Shown piece by piece: positions 46,143-56,179 of a DNA stretch of 64,000 bases. The DNA comes from Roseiarcus sp963759955 (lineage in GTDB: Bacteria > Pseudomonadota > Alphaproteobacteria > Rhizobiales > Beijerinckiaceae), in contig CAVXCA010000056.1 of NCBI GenBank assembly GCA_963759955.1, positions 124,001-188,000 of the forward strand. Reading direction: 5' to 3'. The translations under genes and the position numbers were made by a program. The notes beneath the pieces are model-generated. The model was not told the origin of the DNA, searched no databases, and saw only the letters and a list, made by a program, of their open reading frames with translations. How positions within the stretch are numbered: the stretch's first letter is position 1; each line of letters begins with the position of its first letter.

Positions 46143-48638
46143 TCAGGCGATCTTCTTCAGTCCCGCCATCACGATGCCGGTGGCGGCCTGGGCGCGTTTC
46201 GAGATCGTTCGCAAGTCCTCGGGCTCGAGATTGTGGACGTTGGTCTTGCCGGCGCAGCGCGCCATCATCGAACATTCGGACGCCGCCGCCTTGAGGAAGG
46301 CGGTCAGGCGCTCGCCGCCCTGCGCGGCTTCGGCGCCGTCGAAATTCAAGCCGCTGGCTGCGATTTCGCCGCCGATCGCCAGTCCCGCGGCGACGTCGAC
46401 GATTCCCGCGTTGGCGCCCAGCGCCAACACCTTGGCGAGATCGGTTCCCGAGCGCAGGCCGCCGAACCACAGGATCGGGAACGCTTCCTCCGCCTTCAAG
46501 CCGCGCAGCGTCTGAATGCAACGCGCCAGCAGCGAGAGGTCCGGCGCGCCGACGAGATCGGCCCAGGCGTCGCCGAAATGGCCGGAGCCGTCGAGCACCA
46601 ACAGATCGACCGCGCTCGAAACCGCGAACGGCGCGAGGCGCTCCAGCGTGGCGCTGGTGACGACGAGCCCGCGCAATTGCCCGGGCCGCGCGGGGACGGG
46701 CATCGCCGCCGGCGCCGTCGATTCAATGCGCAACAGCACCGCCGCGGCCTCGGGGCGCGCGGCGTCCGCCGCGTCGACGATTTGCAGCCAAGCGGCCGAT
46801 GAACCTGGCAACGGCTCGCGGCCGACATGGGCGGAGCCGGCGGCCGCGATGGCGTGCGCCGCCGCCGCTCGGATGGTATCGGGCGCGCGTTCGAAGCCGG
46901 CGACGAGCATCGGCTGGGCGAGGTCGAGGCCGGGGCCCAAGTTGGTCTGCGTCTTGCAAGCCTCGCGGTAGGGATCGATGACGAGACGGGTGAGGTTCGC
47001 CGGCAGGAAGACCAGTTCGTCGAAGGTCGCCGACCCGGGCAGGGCGGGGCTAGGCCTGTGCGCGAGGCGTTCGCGGGTGAGGCGCGCGAAATCGGCGGGT
47101 TTGGCGTCGAGGCGCGCCATCGCGAAAATCGCCTCGCGGGTCTTTACCGAATAGTCGGCCGAGCCGGTCTCCGTGTCGCAGCGATAGCAACGCGCCGCCT
47201 GCTGTTTGGCGGCAAGATCGTCGAAGCCCGCTTCGGCGTCGGCAAAAGGCGCCTTGCCGATGCCGAGGAAAGCGGGCTCCTGCAGCGGCAGCTTTTCCCA
47301 GGCGGGGTCCTGCGCGACGGGGACGCCACGCGTGCGATAGGGCGTGCGATACGGCGCGGGATGGCGCTCGCCTTCCAGCGCCGCGAGCACGTAATAGGCC
47401 GCCTTATGGCCCTGAGCCATCGCCTGGACGAGGGTCGACGAGCCAAAGGCGGCGTCGCCCGCGGCAAAGACCTTTTCCAGCCGCGTGCCCATGTCGGAGG
47501 CGCGCGTGGCGATGCGATCGCCGTCCATCAGACCGTGACGCGCGAGTTCCAGGCAAACCGCCTTCTGACCGACCGCTGCGATGACGAGCCCGCAGGCGAC
47601 GTCGAAGTCTGAGCCGGCGACGGTCGAGAACGCGCGACGTCCATCGGCGCCGGGGGCCCCAAGCTCGGTCCTGACGCACTTCAGCACGAGGCCGTCGGCG
47701 CCTTGCGCCACCGCCGTCGGCGCCACGTTGTAGACGATCTCGACGCCCTCGGCGATTGCGGCCTTCAGCTCATAGGCGCGCGCCGGAATTTCGCTCGGAC
47801 CGCGCCGATAGACCACCGTCACCTTTTTCACGCCCGGCAGGCGCCGGGCGGCGCGGCAGGCGTCCATGGCGACGTCGCCGCCTCCGACGACGACCACATG
47901 GGGCGGAAGTTCGGGTCGTTCGCCGCCGTTGATGCGATTGAGAAAGCTGACGCCGTCGACGACCCCGGCGCGATCGTCGCCGGGAACGCCGAGCTTCTTG
48001 CCGACCGAGGCGCCGATGGCGAGCAGGACCGCGTCATGGTCGCGCGCGAGGCCCATCAGCGAAACGGTCTCTCCGAGCGGCGAACAGAGATGCAGCGTAA
48101 TGCCGGGGCAGCGCTTCAAGATGCGATCGACGTCCTCCTCGACCACCGAAGCCGGCAGGCGAAAATCCGGAATGCCCCAGAGCGCCATGCCGCCGGGCTT
48201 CGTGTGCGCCTCGTAGAGATCGACGCGGTAGCCGGCCAGTGCGATATCCTGGGCGGCGGTGAGGCCCGCCGGGCCGGCGCCGACAATGGCGACGCGGCGG
48301 TTCTTGGTGGGCTTCACGGGCGCAAGCTCGAAGGTCGGACCGAGCGCGTCGAGCACCCAGCGCTTGAGCGCTCGTATCGCCACCGGCCCGTCGGAATTGG
48401 CGCGCCGGCAAGCCGGCTCGCAGGGCGCGTCGCAAACTCGTCCGCAAATGGCGGAAAGCGGATTGGTGGCGGTGATCGCCTCCAGCGCGCCCGCCTTGTC
48501 GCCCGCCCAGATCAGCCCGACGTAGGAACCCACGTCCGTGCCGATGGGACATGCGACCTGACAGGGCGGCGGCTCGTAGTGGGGAAGCCGGCTCTGGTCC
48601 TGCGCCAGGTCGAGGGGAAACGGCTTGCAGCTGGCCAT
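46143..48638 (-). CDS. GltD-like reductase fused to a glutamate-synthase-like barrel
   Basis: An 831-residue protein. Residues 1-~450 match the NAD(P)H-dependent small subunit of glutamate synthase: Fe-S cysteines (CQVACPIGTD; ICGRVCDAPCEPACRR), an FAD fold (RRVAIVGAGPAGLTAAQDIA) and an NAD(P) fold (PHVVVVGGGDVAMDACRAAR). After ~470 comes a second part with LVIDPYREACKTQTNLG, ILWFGGLRSGTDLAKVLALG and CAGKTNVHNLEPEDL, resembling the FMN barrel of glutamate synthases. The layout recalls dihydropyrimidine dehydrogenase. It starts two bases after mgsBC. The frame is open further upstream, but only the ATG at 48638 fits. Its role in the pathway is not known. Confidence 0.8.
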   Translation of the reverse strand: MASCKPFPLDLAQDQSRLPHYEPPPCQVACPIGTDVGSYVGLIWAGDKAGALEAITATNPLSAICGRVCDAPCEPACRRANSDGPVAIRALKRWVLDALGPTFELAPVKPTKNRRVAIVGAGPAGLTAAQDIALAGYRVDLYEAHTKPGGMALWGIPDFRLPASVVEEDVDRILKRCPGITLHLCSPLGETVSLMGLARDHDAVLLAIGASVGKKLGVPGDDRAGVVDGVSFLNRINGGERPELPPHVVVVGGGDVAMDACRAARRLPGVKKVTVVYRRGPSEIPARAYELKAAIAEGVEIVYNVAPTAVAQGADGLVLKCVRTELGAPGADGRRAFSTVAGSDFDVACGLVIAAVGQKAVCLELARHGLMDGDRIATRASDMGTRLEKVFAAGDAAFGSSTLVQAMAQGHKAAYYVLAALEGERHPAPYRTPYRTRGVPVAQDPAWEKLPLQEPAFLGIGKAPFADAEAGFDDLAAKQQAARCYRCDTETGSADYSVKTREAIFAMARLDAKPADFARLTRERLAHRPSPALPGSATFDELVFLPANLTRLVIDPYREACKTQTNLGPGLDLAQPMLVAGFERAPDTIRAAAAHAIAAAGSAHVGREPLPGSSAAWLQIVDAADAARPEAAAVLLRIESTAPAAMPVPARPGQLRGLVVTSATLERLAPFAVSSAVDLLVLDGSGHFGDAWADLVGAPDLSLLARCIQTLRGLKAEEAFPILWFGGLRSGTDLAKVLALGANAGIVDVAAGLAIGGEIAASGLNFDGAEAAQGGERLTAFLKAAASECSMMARCAGKTNVHNLEPEDLRTISKRAQAATGIVMAGLKKIA

Positions 48639-48640
48639 CG

Positions 48641-50596
48641 TCAGGCGACCTCGGTGAGAAGTTCTTCGGCGGCGGGCCGATAGGAGGGCTCGTAGGCGAG
48701 CCCCGTGATGGCGGCGGCTTCGGGCGTCAGGGCGACGAGATCGGCGCGCGACAATTGCCGGAAGTCGCTGTGGCCCAGCGCCTTGGTCAGCGCCGCGATC
48801 TGCCAGCGCACCACTTCGAGAAAGCGGGCGATCGCCTTGGCTTGAACGTCGATCCGATAGCGCGCCTCGTGCTCCGGGTCCTGGGTGGCGATGCCGACGA
48901 CGCAATTGCCGACATGGCACTGCATGCAGGCGATGCAGCCGCCGGCGATCAGCGCGGCGGTGCCCATCGCGACCGCGTCGGCGCCGAGCGCCAGCGCCTT
49001 GACCGCGTCGACGCCGTCCTTGATTCCGCCCATCAGCACGATCGGCATATCGCGCTTGGCGTCGATCTCGCGCAGGCCGTCGAGGGCTTCCTGCAGCGCC
49101 GCGAGGGTCGGAATGCCGACGTTTTCCAGCACTTCGCTCGAAGCCGCGCCGGTCGAGCCTTGCAGGCCGTCGAGCTGCACGAAATCGAAGCCGTCCTTGT
49201 AGGCGATCTTGATGTCGTCGCGCACCCGCCCGGCGCCCATCTTCATCGAGATCGGCTTCGCGTAGCCGGTCGCTTCGCGGAATTCCTCGACCTTGATGAC
49301 GAGGTCGTCGGCGCCCATGATGTCAGGATGGCGCGAGGGCGAACGCAAGTCGATGCCTTCGGGGATCCCGCGCACCGCGGCGAGCTCCTTGGTCACCTTC
49401 TTGGCCATGAGCTGCCCGCCGAGGCCCGGCTTGGCCCCCTGCGAAATGTATATTTCGATGCCGTCGGCCTTCAACATGTCATGGATGTTCCAACCGAGGC
49501 GCCCCGAGAGGCACTGGTAGATCAGCTGGCCGGCCTCGGCGCGCTGCTCGGGCAACATGCCGCCTTCGCCGGTGTTCTCGGCAATGCCGGCAAGACGCGA
49601 GGCGCGCGCCAACGCGATCTTGGTCGACTTGGACAACGCGCCGTAGCTCATCGGCGCGATCAACACCGGCATGGAAAGCTCGATCGGCTTTGCGCCGTGC
49701 CGGTCGCCGATCTTGGTGGCGAGATTGACCGAGGCCAGGGCGTCGGTCGCCGCCTGGATTCGCATCGGATCGATTCGCAGCGCGATGTCGCCGAAATGCG
49801 GCACCGGCTTGGCGGCGCCGTAGCCGCGGATGCGATAGCGCCCGATCAGGCTCTTGGCCCGAATGTCCTCGCCGACCTTGGCGTTCCAATACGGGCCGCC
49901 ATCGGAAACCGTGTAGGGCAGCGGCCGGGAGATCGGCTCGTTGACGCCGTAGCGCAGCTTCGAACCGGCGTTGACGATCTTGGTGAAGCCGCCGGCGAAT
50001 TCGATTCCGTATTTGGCGAGAAATTCGCGGATCGAGGCCTCGTCTTCCGGCGTCGTCTCCGCGATCTTGGCGTCCGAGCCCAGGCTCTGCACGCGCCCGC
50101 CGACGAAGATCGCGCCGCCGCTCATGTCCTCGCCCACGCGTTCGCCCGAGTCGCCGAGAATGACGATGCGTCCGCCATACATCATGTAGCCGGCGAGAAA
50201 GCTGGCGGCGCCGCAGCACAGCAGCGTGCCCGCCTTCATCACCTGTCCAGCGCGCGAGCCGATGTTGCCCTTGACGACGATTTCGCCGCCGCGCAGGGCC
50301 ACCCCGGCGATGGCGCTGGCGTTGCCGCCGACCACGACCGAACCGGCGTACATGCTGTCGCCGACGCCCCAGCCGACGTTCGACTCGATCTCGAAACGAG
50401 CGCCGTGCGAAAGGCCGGCGCAAAAATAGCCCGCCGAGCCTTTCACCTTGACTGTCACGGGCGCGACCAGGCCGACGCCGATGTGATGGCGCGCGTCCGG
50501 GTTCAGCACCTCGATATCCTCGCCGCGGGCGGCGGCGGCGCGCAAAGCCTCGTTGGCTTCGCGCACGGGCAGGCGGCTCAGATCTATCGCGACCAT
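48641..50596 (-). CDS. N-methylglutamate synthase, GXGXG and FMN subunits fused (MgsB-MgsC)
   Basis: A 651-residue protein. Residues ~1-225 form the GXGXG beta-helix (GGNASAIAGVALRGGEIVVK, then GNIGSRAG), normally MgsB. Residues ~265-651 form the FMN glutamate-synthase barrel, normally MgsC (MSYGALSKSTKIALARASRL; ENTGEGGMLPEQR; DFVQLDGLQGSTGAASSE; CIACMQCHVGNCVVGIATQD with the Fe-S cysteines). NMG synthase converts methylamine, or the methylamine of gamma-glutamylmethylamide, plus glutamate to N-methylglutamate. The ATG at 50596 overlaps the mgsA end by 13 bases. No stop or frame change separates the two domains. Confidence 0.82.
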   Translation of the reverse strand: MVAIDLSRLPVREANEALRAAAARGEDIEVLNPDARHHIGVGLVAPVTVKVKGSAGYFCAGLSHGARFEIESNVGWGVGDSMYAGSVVVGGNASAIAGVALRGGEIVVKGNIGSRAGQVMKAGTLLCCGAASFLAGYMMYGGRIVILGDSGERVGEDMSGGAIFVGGRVQSLGSDAKIAETTPEDEASIREFLAKYGIEFAGGFTKIVNAGSKLRYGVNEPISRPLPYTVSDGGPYWNAKVGEDIRAKSLIGRYRIRGYGAAKPVPHFGDIALRIDPMRIQAATDALASVNLATKIGDRHGAKPIELSMPVLIAPMSYGALSKSTKIALARASRLAGIAENTGEGGMLPEQRAEAGQLIYQCLSGRLGWNIHDMLKADGIEIYISQGAKPGLGGQLMAKKVTKELAAVRGIPEGIDLRSPSRHPDIMGADDLVIKVEEFREATGYAKPISMKMGAGRVRDDIKIAYKDGFDFVQLDGLQGSTGAASSEVLENVGIPTLAALQEALDGLREIDAKRDMPIVLMGGIKDGVDAVKALALGADAVAMGTAALIAGGCIACMQCHVGNCVVGIATQDPEHEARYRIDVQAKAIARFLEVVRWQIAALTKALGHSDFRQLSRADLVALTPEAAAITGLAYEPSYRPAAEELLTEVA

Positions 50597-51481
50597 GTGC
50601 GAAACGTCCCCGGGGCAGGCTCGGTGGTGGAAAGCGGACGACCGGGAAACAACCGGTTCAGCGAGACTTCTTCGGAGGCGATCGCGACGAGGCCGTCGTC
50701 CTCGAACATCACCATCGGCTTGGCGGCGAGACGGTCCTTGGCGAAGCCGATGCCGTCCTTGGTCGAGACCAGGAACGAGAACACGCCGTCGAGATCGTCG
50801 ACGGATTGTTCGAGCGCCTTTTCGAGCTTTACCCCCTGCGCCAACTTGTCGGCGAGGTAGACGGCGATCAGTTCGCTGTCGTTGTCGGTGCGAAACTCGA
50901 AGCCGCGCGCCTCCAGGCGTCGGCGCATCTTCCAGTAATTGGTGATTTGTCCGTTGTGGACGATCGCGACGTCGGCGAAGCCTGTCGCCCAGAAAGGATG
51001 GGCCGATTTCGGGCTTGACGTCGGATTCGGTGGCCAGTCGCACATGGCCGATGCCGTGCGAGCCGGCGATTTCGCCGACATGATAAATCTCGTCGAGATC
51101 GTGCGCGGTGCCGACGTCCTTGATGATGTCGAGCGAGGAGCCGATCGAGACCAGCTTGGCCGCGTGCTCCATGGCGTAGGCGAACGGGCGGATCTCGCCG
51201 GCGTAATCGACTTCTACGACGAAGCTCGCGCCCTCGCGCTTCTCGTCGAGAATGCGCGCGCCGTGCTCGGCGAGGGCGGCGCGGATCCGTCCGATGGCCG
51301 GTTCGCCATCGTCGTCGACGAGAAAACGGAGCCTCAATCCCTTGATGCCGTCTTCGTACAGAGCAAATCCTGTGGAATCCAGGCCGCGATGTTGGCATCC
51401 ATCTAGCATGTCGACCAACGCCCGCCCCAAAACCTGATTGGAGCGGGGGGTTTTGAAGAAAATTCCGGCAATGCCGCACAT
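50584..51481 (-). pseudogene. mgsA: N-methylglutamate synthase subunit A (class II glutamine amidotransferase), frameshifted
   Basis: The gene starts MCGIAGIFFKTPRSNQ with the catalytic Cys2 of class II (Ntn) amidotransferases, and runs in one frame to HVRLATESDVKPEIG. The rest (HPFWATGFADVAIVHNGQIT, then TDNDSELIAVYLAD) lies in the neighbouring frame and stops at 50584, for about 298 residues in all. One extra G in the run at 51000-51002 explains the change. Everything else is conserved, so it is probably an intact gene with a sequencing error. It would release the amide group from gamma-glutamylmethylamide for the NMG synthase. Confidence 0.82.
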
Positions 51482-51793
51482 ATTGTGGCCTCCTTGCGCA
51501 CGGATTGGACCGAACCTACGCCGAAGAGGCCTCCAGCGTCAATATGGGTGAAGAAAATTTCCTAGTAGGAAAATTCGATAGCGATCGTTGCCGACCACGT
51601 TTCATTACGTGAAATTGTCAGAGGTCCCGATTGCCGCAGCGCGGAGCCCGCCCATTGGGGTAGCGGTCAGCAAAAATATCACAGCAGGAAAATTTGTTTC
51701 GTGGCAGTTGATATTGGCGCCGCTTTCGCTTATCCCTAGGCATGACCGAACCGGAGGTGGGCCGCCGGTTCATAGGCAATCGCGAGGAACGAG
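51482..51793. promoter_or_regulatory. Divergent mgsA-gmaS promoter region
   Basis: A 312-base AT-richer region with no gene. It has the near-palindrome TTTCCTAGTAGGAAA at 51558-51572, and AGGAAAATT occurs at 51567 and again at 51686, with an inverted variant AAATTTCCT at 51556. Near gmaS, GTTTCGTGGCA (51696-51706) matches 11 bases found near the permease promoter (38965), but the sigma-54 GG-N10-GC spacing is not met here. The repeats suggest one regulator acting on both operons. Confidence 0.55.
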
Positions 51794-53095
<1,302 letters not shown>

Positions 53096-53201
53096 GCCCT
53101 CGGCGAAAACTCCCTTTTCCCCCGGAGCCGACGCGAGCCCCACCCGCTTGAGGGAGCGATCTTTCGCGCGCCGTTTCACGCCTCGAAGTGCAGGGTTTCC
53201 T

Positions 53202-54069
53202 ATGACCGCCGCCGCCAAGACCTATGTTCTGACGATTTCCTGCGCCGACACCGTCGGCATCGTCGCCGCCGTCGCGGGATTTCTGGCCGGGCATGGCCTG
53301 TTCATCACCGAATCCGCCCATTTCGGCGACAAGGAAACGGGGCGCTTTTTCATGCGCACGGTTTTCGTGATCGGCGCCGGTCAACCGGCGATCGAAGCCT
53401 TGCAGGCCGATTTCGCCGCCACCGTCGCGCGGTTCGCCATGGACTGGAAGATGCATGACGCCGACGCCAAGCCGCGCGTGCTGATCCTCGTTTCCAAATT
53501 CGATCATTGCCTGAACGATCTCCTTTACCGCTATCGCACCGGCGCCTTGCCGGCTGAGATTCCGGCCGTCGTGTCCAATCACCCCGACCTTCAGCGCGTC
53601 GTCGAGTGGCACGGCATCCCCTATCATCACCTCCCGGTGACCAAGGACGCCAAGGCGGCGCAGGAGGCCAAGATCCTCGAAATGGTCGAGCGCCTGAACA
53701 TCGATCTGGTGGTGCTCGCGCGCTACATGCAGGTCCTCTCGGCCGAAATGTGCCGTGCGCTGGCTTGGCGCGCGATCAACATCCACCATTCGTTTCTGCC
53801 CAGCTTCAAGGGCGCCAAGCCCTACCATCAGGCCCACGCGCGCGGGGTGAAGATCATCGGCGCCACTGCCCATTACGTCACGACCGATCTCGACGAAGGA
53901 CCGATCATCGAACAAGGAGTTCGAGCGCATCGACCATACGCAAACGGCCGAGGACTTCGTTTCCATCGGCCGCGACATCGAAACGCTGGTGCTCTCCCGC
54001 GCGGTGAAGTTCCACATCGAGCACCGCGTCATCGCCAACGGCGCCAAGACCGTCGTGTTCCGGTCCTAG
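53202..54069 (+). pseudogene. purU: Formyltetrahydrofolate deformylase PurU, interrupted by a one-base frameshift
   Basis: The first ~237 residues are in one frame: an ACT domain (LTISCADTVGIVAAVAGFLA) and a formyltransferase-type catalytic domain (VSNHPDLQRVVEWHGIPYHH; VLARYMQVLSAEM; INIHHSFLPSFKGAKPYHQA). The conserved end (EFERIDHTQTAEDFVSIGRD, stopping at 54069) is one frame over. One extra G near 53916 accounts for it. PurU frees formate and tetrahydrofolate from 10-formyl-THF, and in NMG clusters serves C1 disposal. The uncorrected frame runs on into folD and gives a false 644-codon fusion. Confidence 0.88.
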
Positions 54070-54125
54070 GCGCGCCGGGCGGCTATCGACCTCTTTCGAC
54101 TGAACTGACCAAGGCCCAGCCAAAG

Positions 54126-55082
54126 GTGACCGCCCACACGCACTCCGCGACGCCCGCCGCCTTCGTCATCGACGGCAAGGCCGTTTCGCAGGACGTCGTC
54201 GCCCGTGTCGCCGCCGAGGCGCAGGCGCTCGCCGCGCGCGGCGTCACGCCGGGCCTTGCGGTGATCCTCGTCGGCGAGGATCCCGCGAGCCGGGTCTATG
54301 TCGGCGCCAAGGGCAAGGCGGCCAAAGCGTGCGGGTTTCACTCGCTGCAATACGACTTGCCGAAGGACGTCGGCGAGGCCGAACTGCTCGCTCTGATCGG
54401 GCGGCTCAACGCCGATCCGGCGGTGCACGGCATTCTGGTGCAGCTGCCGTTGCCCAAGACGATCAACTCGGCCGCGGTGCTCGAAGCGGTCGCGCCGCAT
54501 AAGGACGTCGACGGTTTCCACCCGATCAACGTCGGCCTCGCCGCGATCGGCGAATTCCGCCGCGCGCTGATCCCGTGCACGCCGGCGGGCGCGATGATCC
54601 TGATCGACCGGGCCTGCGCCGCGCTCGGCGAGAGGCTCGAAGGCAAGGAGGCGGTGATCGTCGGCCGCTCCAACATCGTGGGCAAGCCGATGGCGCAACT
54701 GCTGCTCGCGCGCCATTGCACGGTGACCATCGCCCATTCGCGCACCCGCGACCTGCCTGAGGTTGCGCGGCGCGCCGACGTTCTCGTCGCCGCCGTCGGC
54801 AAGGCGGAGATGATCCGCGGCGACTGGGTCAAGCCGGGCGCGATCGTCATCGACGTCGGCATCAACCGCGTGGCTGCGCCCGAGAAGGGCGAGGGCAAGA
54901 CGCGCCTCGTCGGCGACGTCGCCTACCAGGAGGCCGCCGCGCGCGCCGGCGCGATCACCCCGGTCCCCGGCGGCGTCGGCCCGATGACGATCGCGATGCT
55001 GATGGCCAACACGCTGACCGCCGCCTGCCGCGCGGCGGGGGTCGCAGCGCCGAAGTTGTGGAGCGTGTTGTCATTAGGTTGA
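54126..55082 (+). CDS. folD: Bifunctional methylene-THF dehydrogenase/methenyl-THF cyclohydrolase
   Basis: A 318-residue FolD. Conserved parts include GLAVILVGEDPASRVYVGAK near residue 36, VHGILVQLPLPKTINSAAVL near 88, KDVDGFHPINVGLA near 115 and the NADP loop VIVGRSNIVGKPMAQLL near 170. It ends with PVPGGVGPMTIAMLMANTL. The start is taken as GTG at 54126, the only good initiator after the corrected purU end. It interconverts 5,10-methylene- and 10-formyl-THF, so it links MgdC-derived C1 units to PurU. Confidence 0.92.
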   Translation: MTAHTHSATPAAFVIDGKAVSQDVVARVAAEAQALAARGVTPGLAVILVGEDPASRVYVGAKGKAAKACGFHSLQYDLPKDVGEAELLALIGRLNADPAVHGILVQLPLPKTINSAAVLEAVAPHKDVDGFHPINVGLAAIGEFRRALIPCTPAGAMILIDRACAALGERLEGKEAVIVGRSNIVGKPMAQLLLARHCTVTIAHSRTRDLPEVARRADVLVAAVGKAEMIRGDWVKPGAIVIDVGINRVAAPEKGEGKTRLVGDVAYQEAAARAGAITPVPGGVGPMTIAMLMANTLTAACRAAGVAAPKLWSVLSLG

Positions 55083-55136
55083 AACGGCCTGGGTCGCCAT
55101 TGCGAGCAAAGCGAAGACTTAGGGTTTGCGGCGGGC

Positions 55137-55839
55137 TCAGGCGGGATTGCTTTGCTCGCAACGACGGCTGATACGGTTTCCGGGTAGTCGCCTCGGGCTG
55201 GCGATTTTCGGCCACCAGTGCAATCCGGTCTGGCTCTTGATCTTTTGACGTTCTCTGGCGAGGGCGGCGCATCGCAACGAGATGATTTCTTCGAGGGCCT
55301 CGAGGGTCGGGATGTGTTTGTTGACGACGGGCTCGTCGACCAACGTCCACAGCGTTTCGGCCGGCTTCGCCGTGCCAATCGGCGTTGTCGAGCGCCAGGA
55401 CGACGCGCCGCTCGCGCCCAGCGCCGGCTTCCTCGGCGAACAGCCACGGCAGCGCCTCGAAGAACGGCTTGGAGACGCCGTTCGACACGTACCAGAAGCT
55501 TTCGCGCGACCTTGCCGCTCGTCCAAACCCCGCCGTCGGGCGGCGGCTCGCTCACGCGCCCCGCAGACGCTCCAACAGTTCGGGCCTCAGAACCTTCGCC
55601 GCCGCGCCGTCGCCCCGCCGCAGATCGCCCAACGCCGAAGGCCCAAGCGCGTTGTAACGCTCCACGAACTATTCGATCCAACGCTGGCCAAACGAGGTCA
55701 TCGCCGCCACCTCGCCGGTCGAATGCCCCTTCGCCAATAGCCAGATCGTCTGGAAATGCCGCGAAGACGTCACGTCCTCGCACGCCTCGTACCGCTCCTC
55801 AAACGCCGCAACGGTCAGATGACCGGCAACGTAAGCCAT
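55137..55839 (-). pseudogene. Decayed IS630-family transposase remnant
   Basis: From 55839 the frame reads MAYVAGHLTVAAFEERYEAC and AAMTSFGQRWIE before an in-frame TAG at 55669-55671. Further on, ALDNADWHGEAG-like and LWTLVDEPVVNKHIPTLEAL fragments appear in different frames, and the C-terminus ends TGLHWWPK, a typical IS630 end. About a third of the middle, including the first catalytic aspartate, is missing. It is a different lineage from the intact IS at 27822. No clear terminal repeats were found. Confidence 0.8.
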
Positions 55840-56179
55840 GCCCGCCTCCCCCGATTCATGGCCGTCCCATCTATCAGCAGAATACCCCGATGGGAATCCT
55901 CACCCCGTCGAGTCAATCACACGGAAACCGAATCAGACCCGAAACGAGACCCCTGCAAAGTCTCGCGTAGCGCATCGATATAATGTTGAAATCGCGAGTA
56001 TAGGCGAGGTCTCTATCGATACCGATCGGGATCCCACAATAGAGGCCGACTCATATACTACTTCAGTAACCTGGGATCGTCTGTGGGAGAGGCCCAATTC
56101 GGAAGCCGAAACACCCGCCCTGAACCAAAAGTCCGTCGATTCGGGAGTCCCCTTCAATTCGACCGGCTCGAAAACCGCT
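55840..56179. other. 340-base intergenic stretch beside the IS remnant
   Basis: No convincing gene. The part 55960-56080 is AT-richer than the rest of the window, with GATATAATGTTGAAATCGCG and ACTCATATACTACTTCAGTA, and the short frames found here match no family I know. It may be old mobile-element flank. The CaiB-type gene ends at 56180. Confidence 0.4.

Noticed and set aside
48641..51481. A 946-codon frame joining the amidotransferase to the MgsBC protein
   Set aside because: Residues between the two are an out-of-frame shadow rich in Arg; the true amidotransferase end is in another frame and stops at 50584, overlapping the MgsBC start.
51696..51714. Sigma-54 promoter before gmaS (GTGGCAGTTGATATTGG)
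   Set aside because: It shares 11 bases with the permease promoter area, but GG and GC are not ten bases apart, and the -12 GC is missing.
53148..55082. A single 644-codon frame that reads as a PurU-FolD fusion
   Set aside because: The fused part between the two domains is nonsense; the real PurU end lies one frame over and stops at 54069, so the fusion results from a one-base frameshift.
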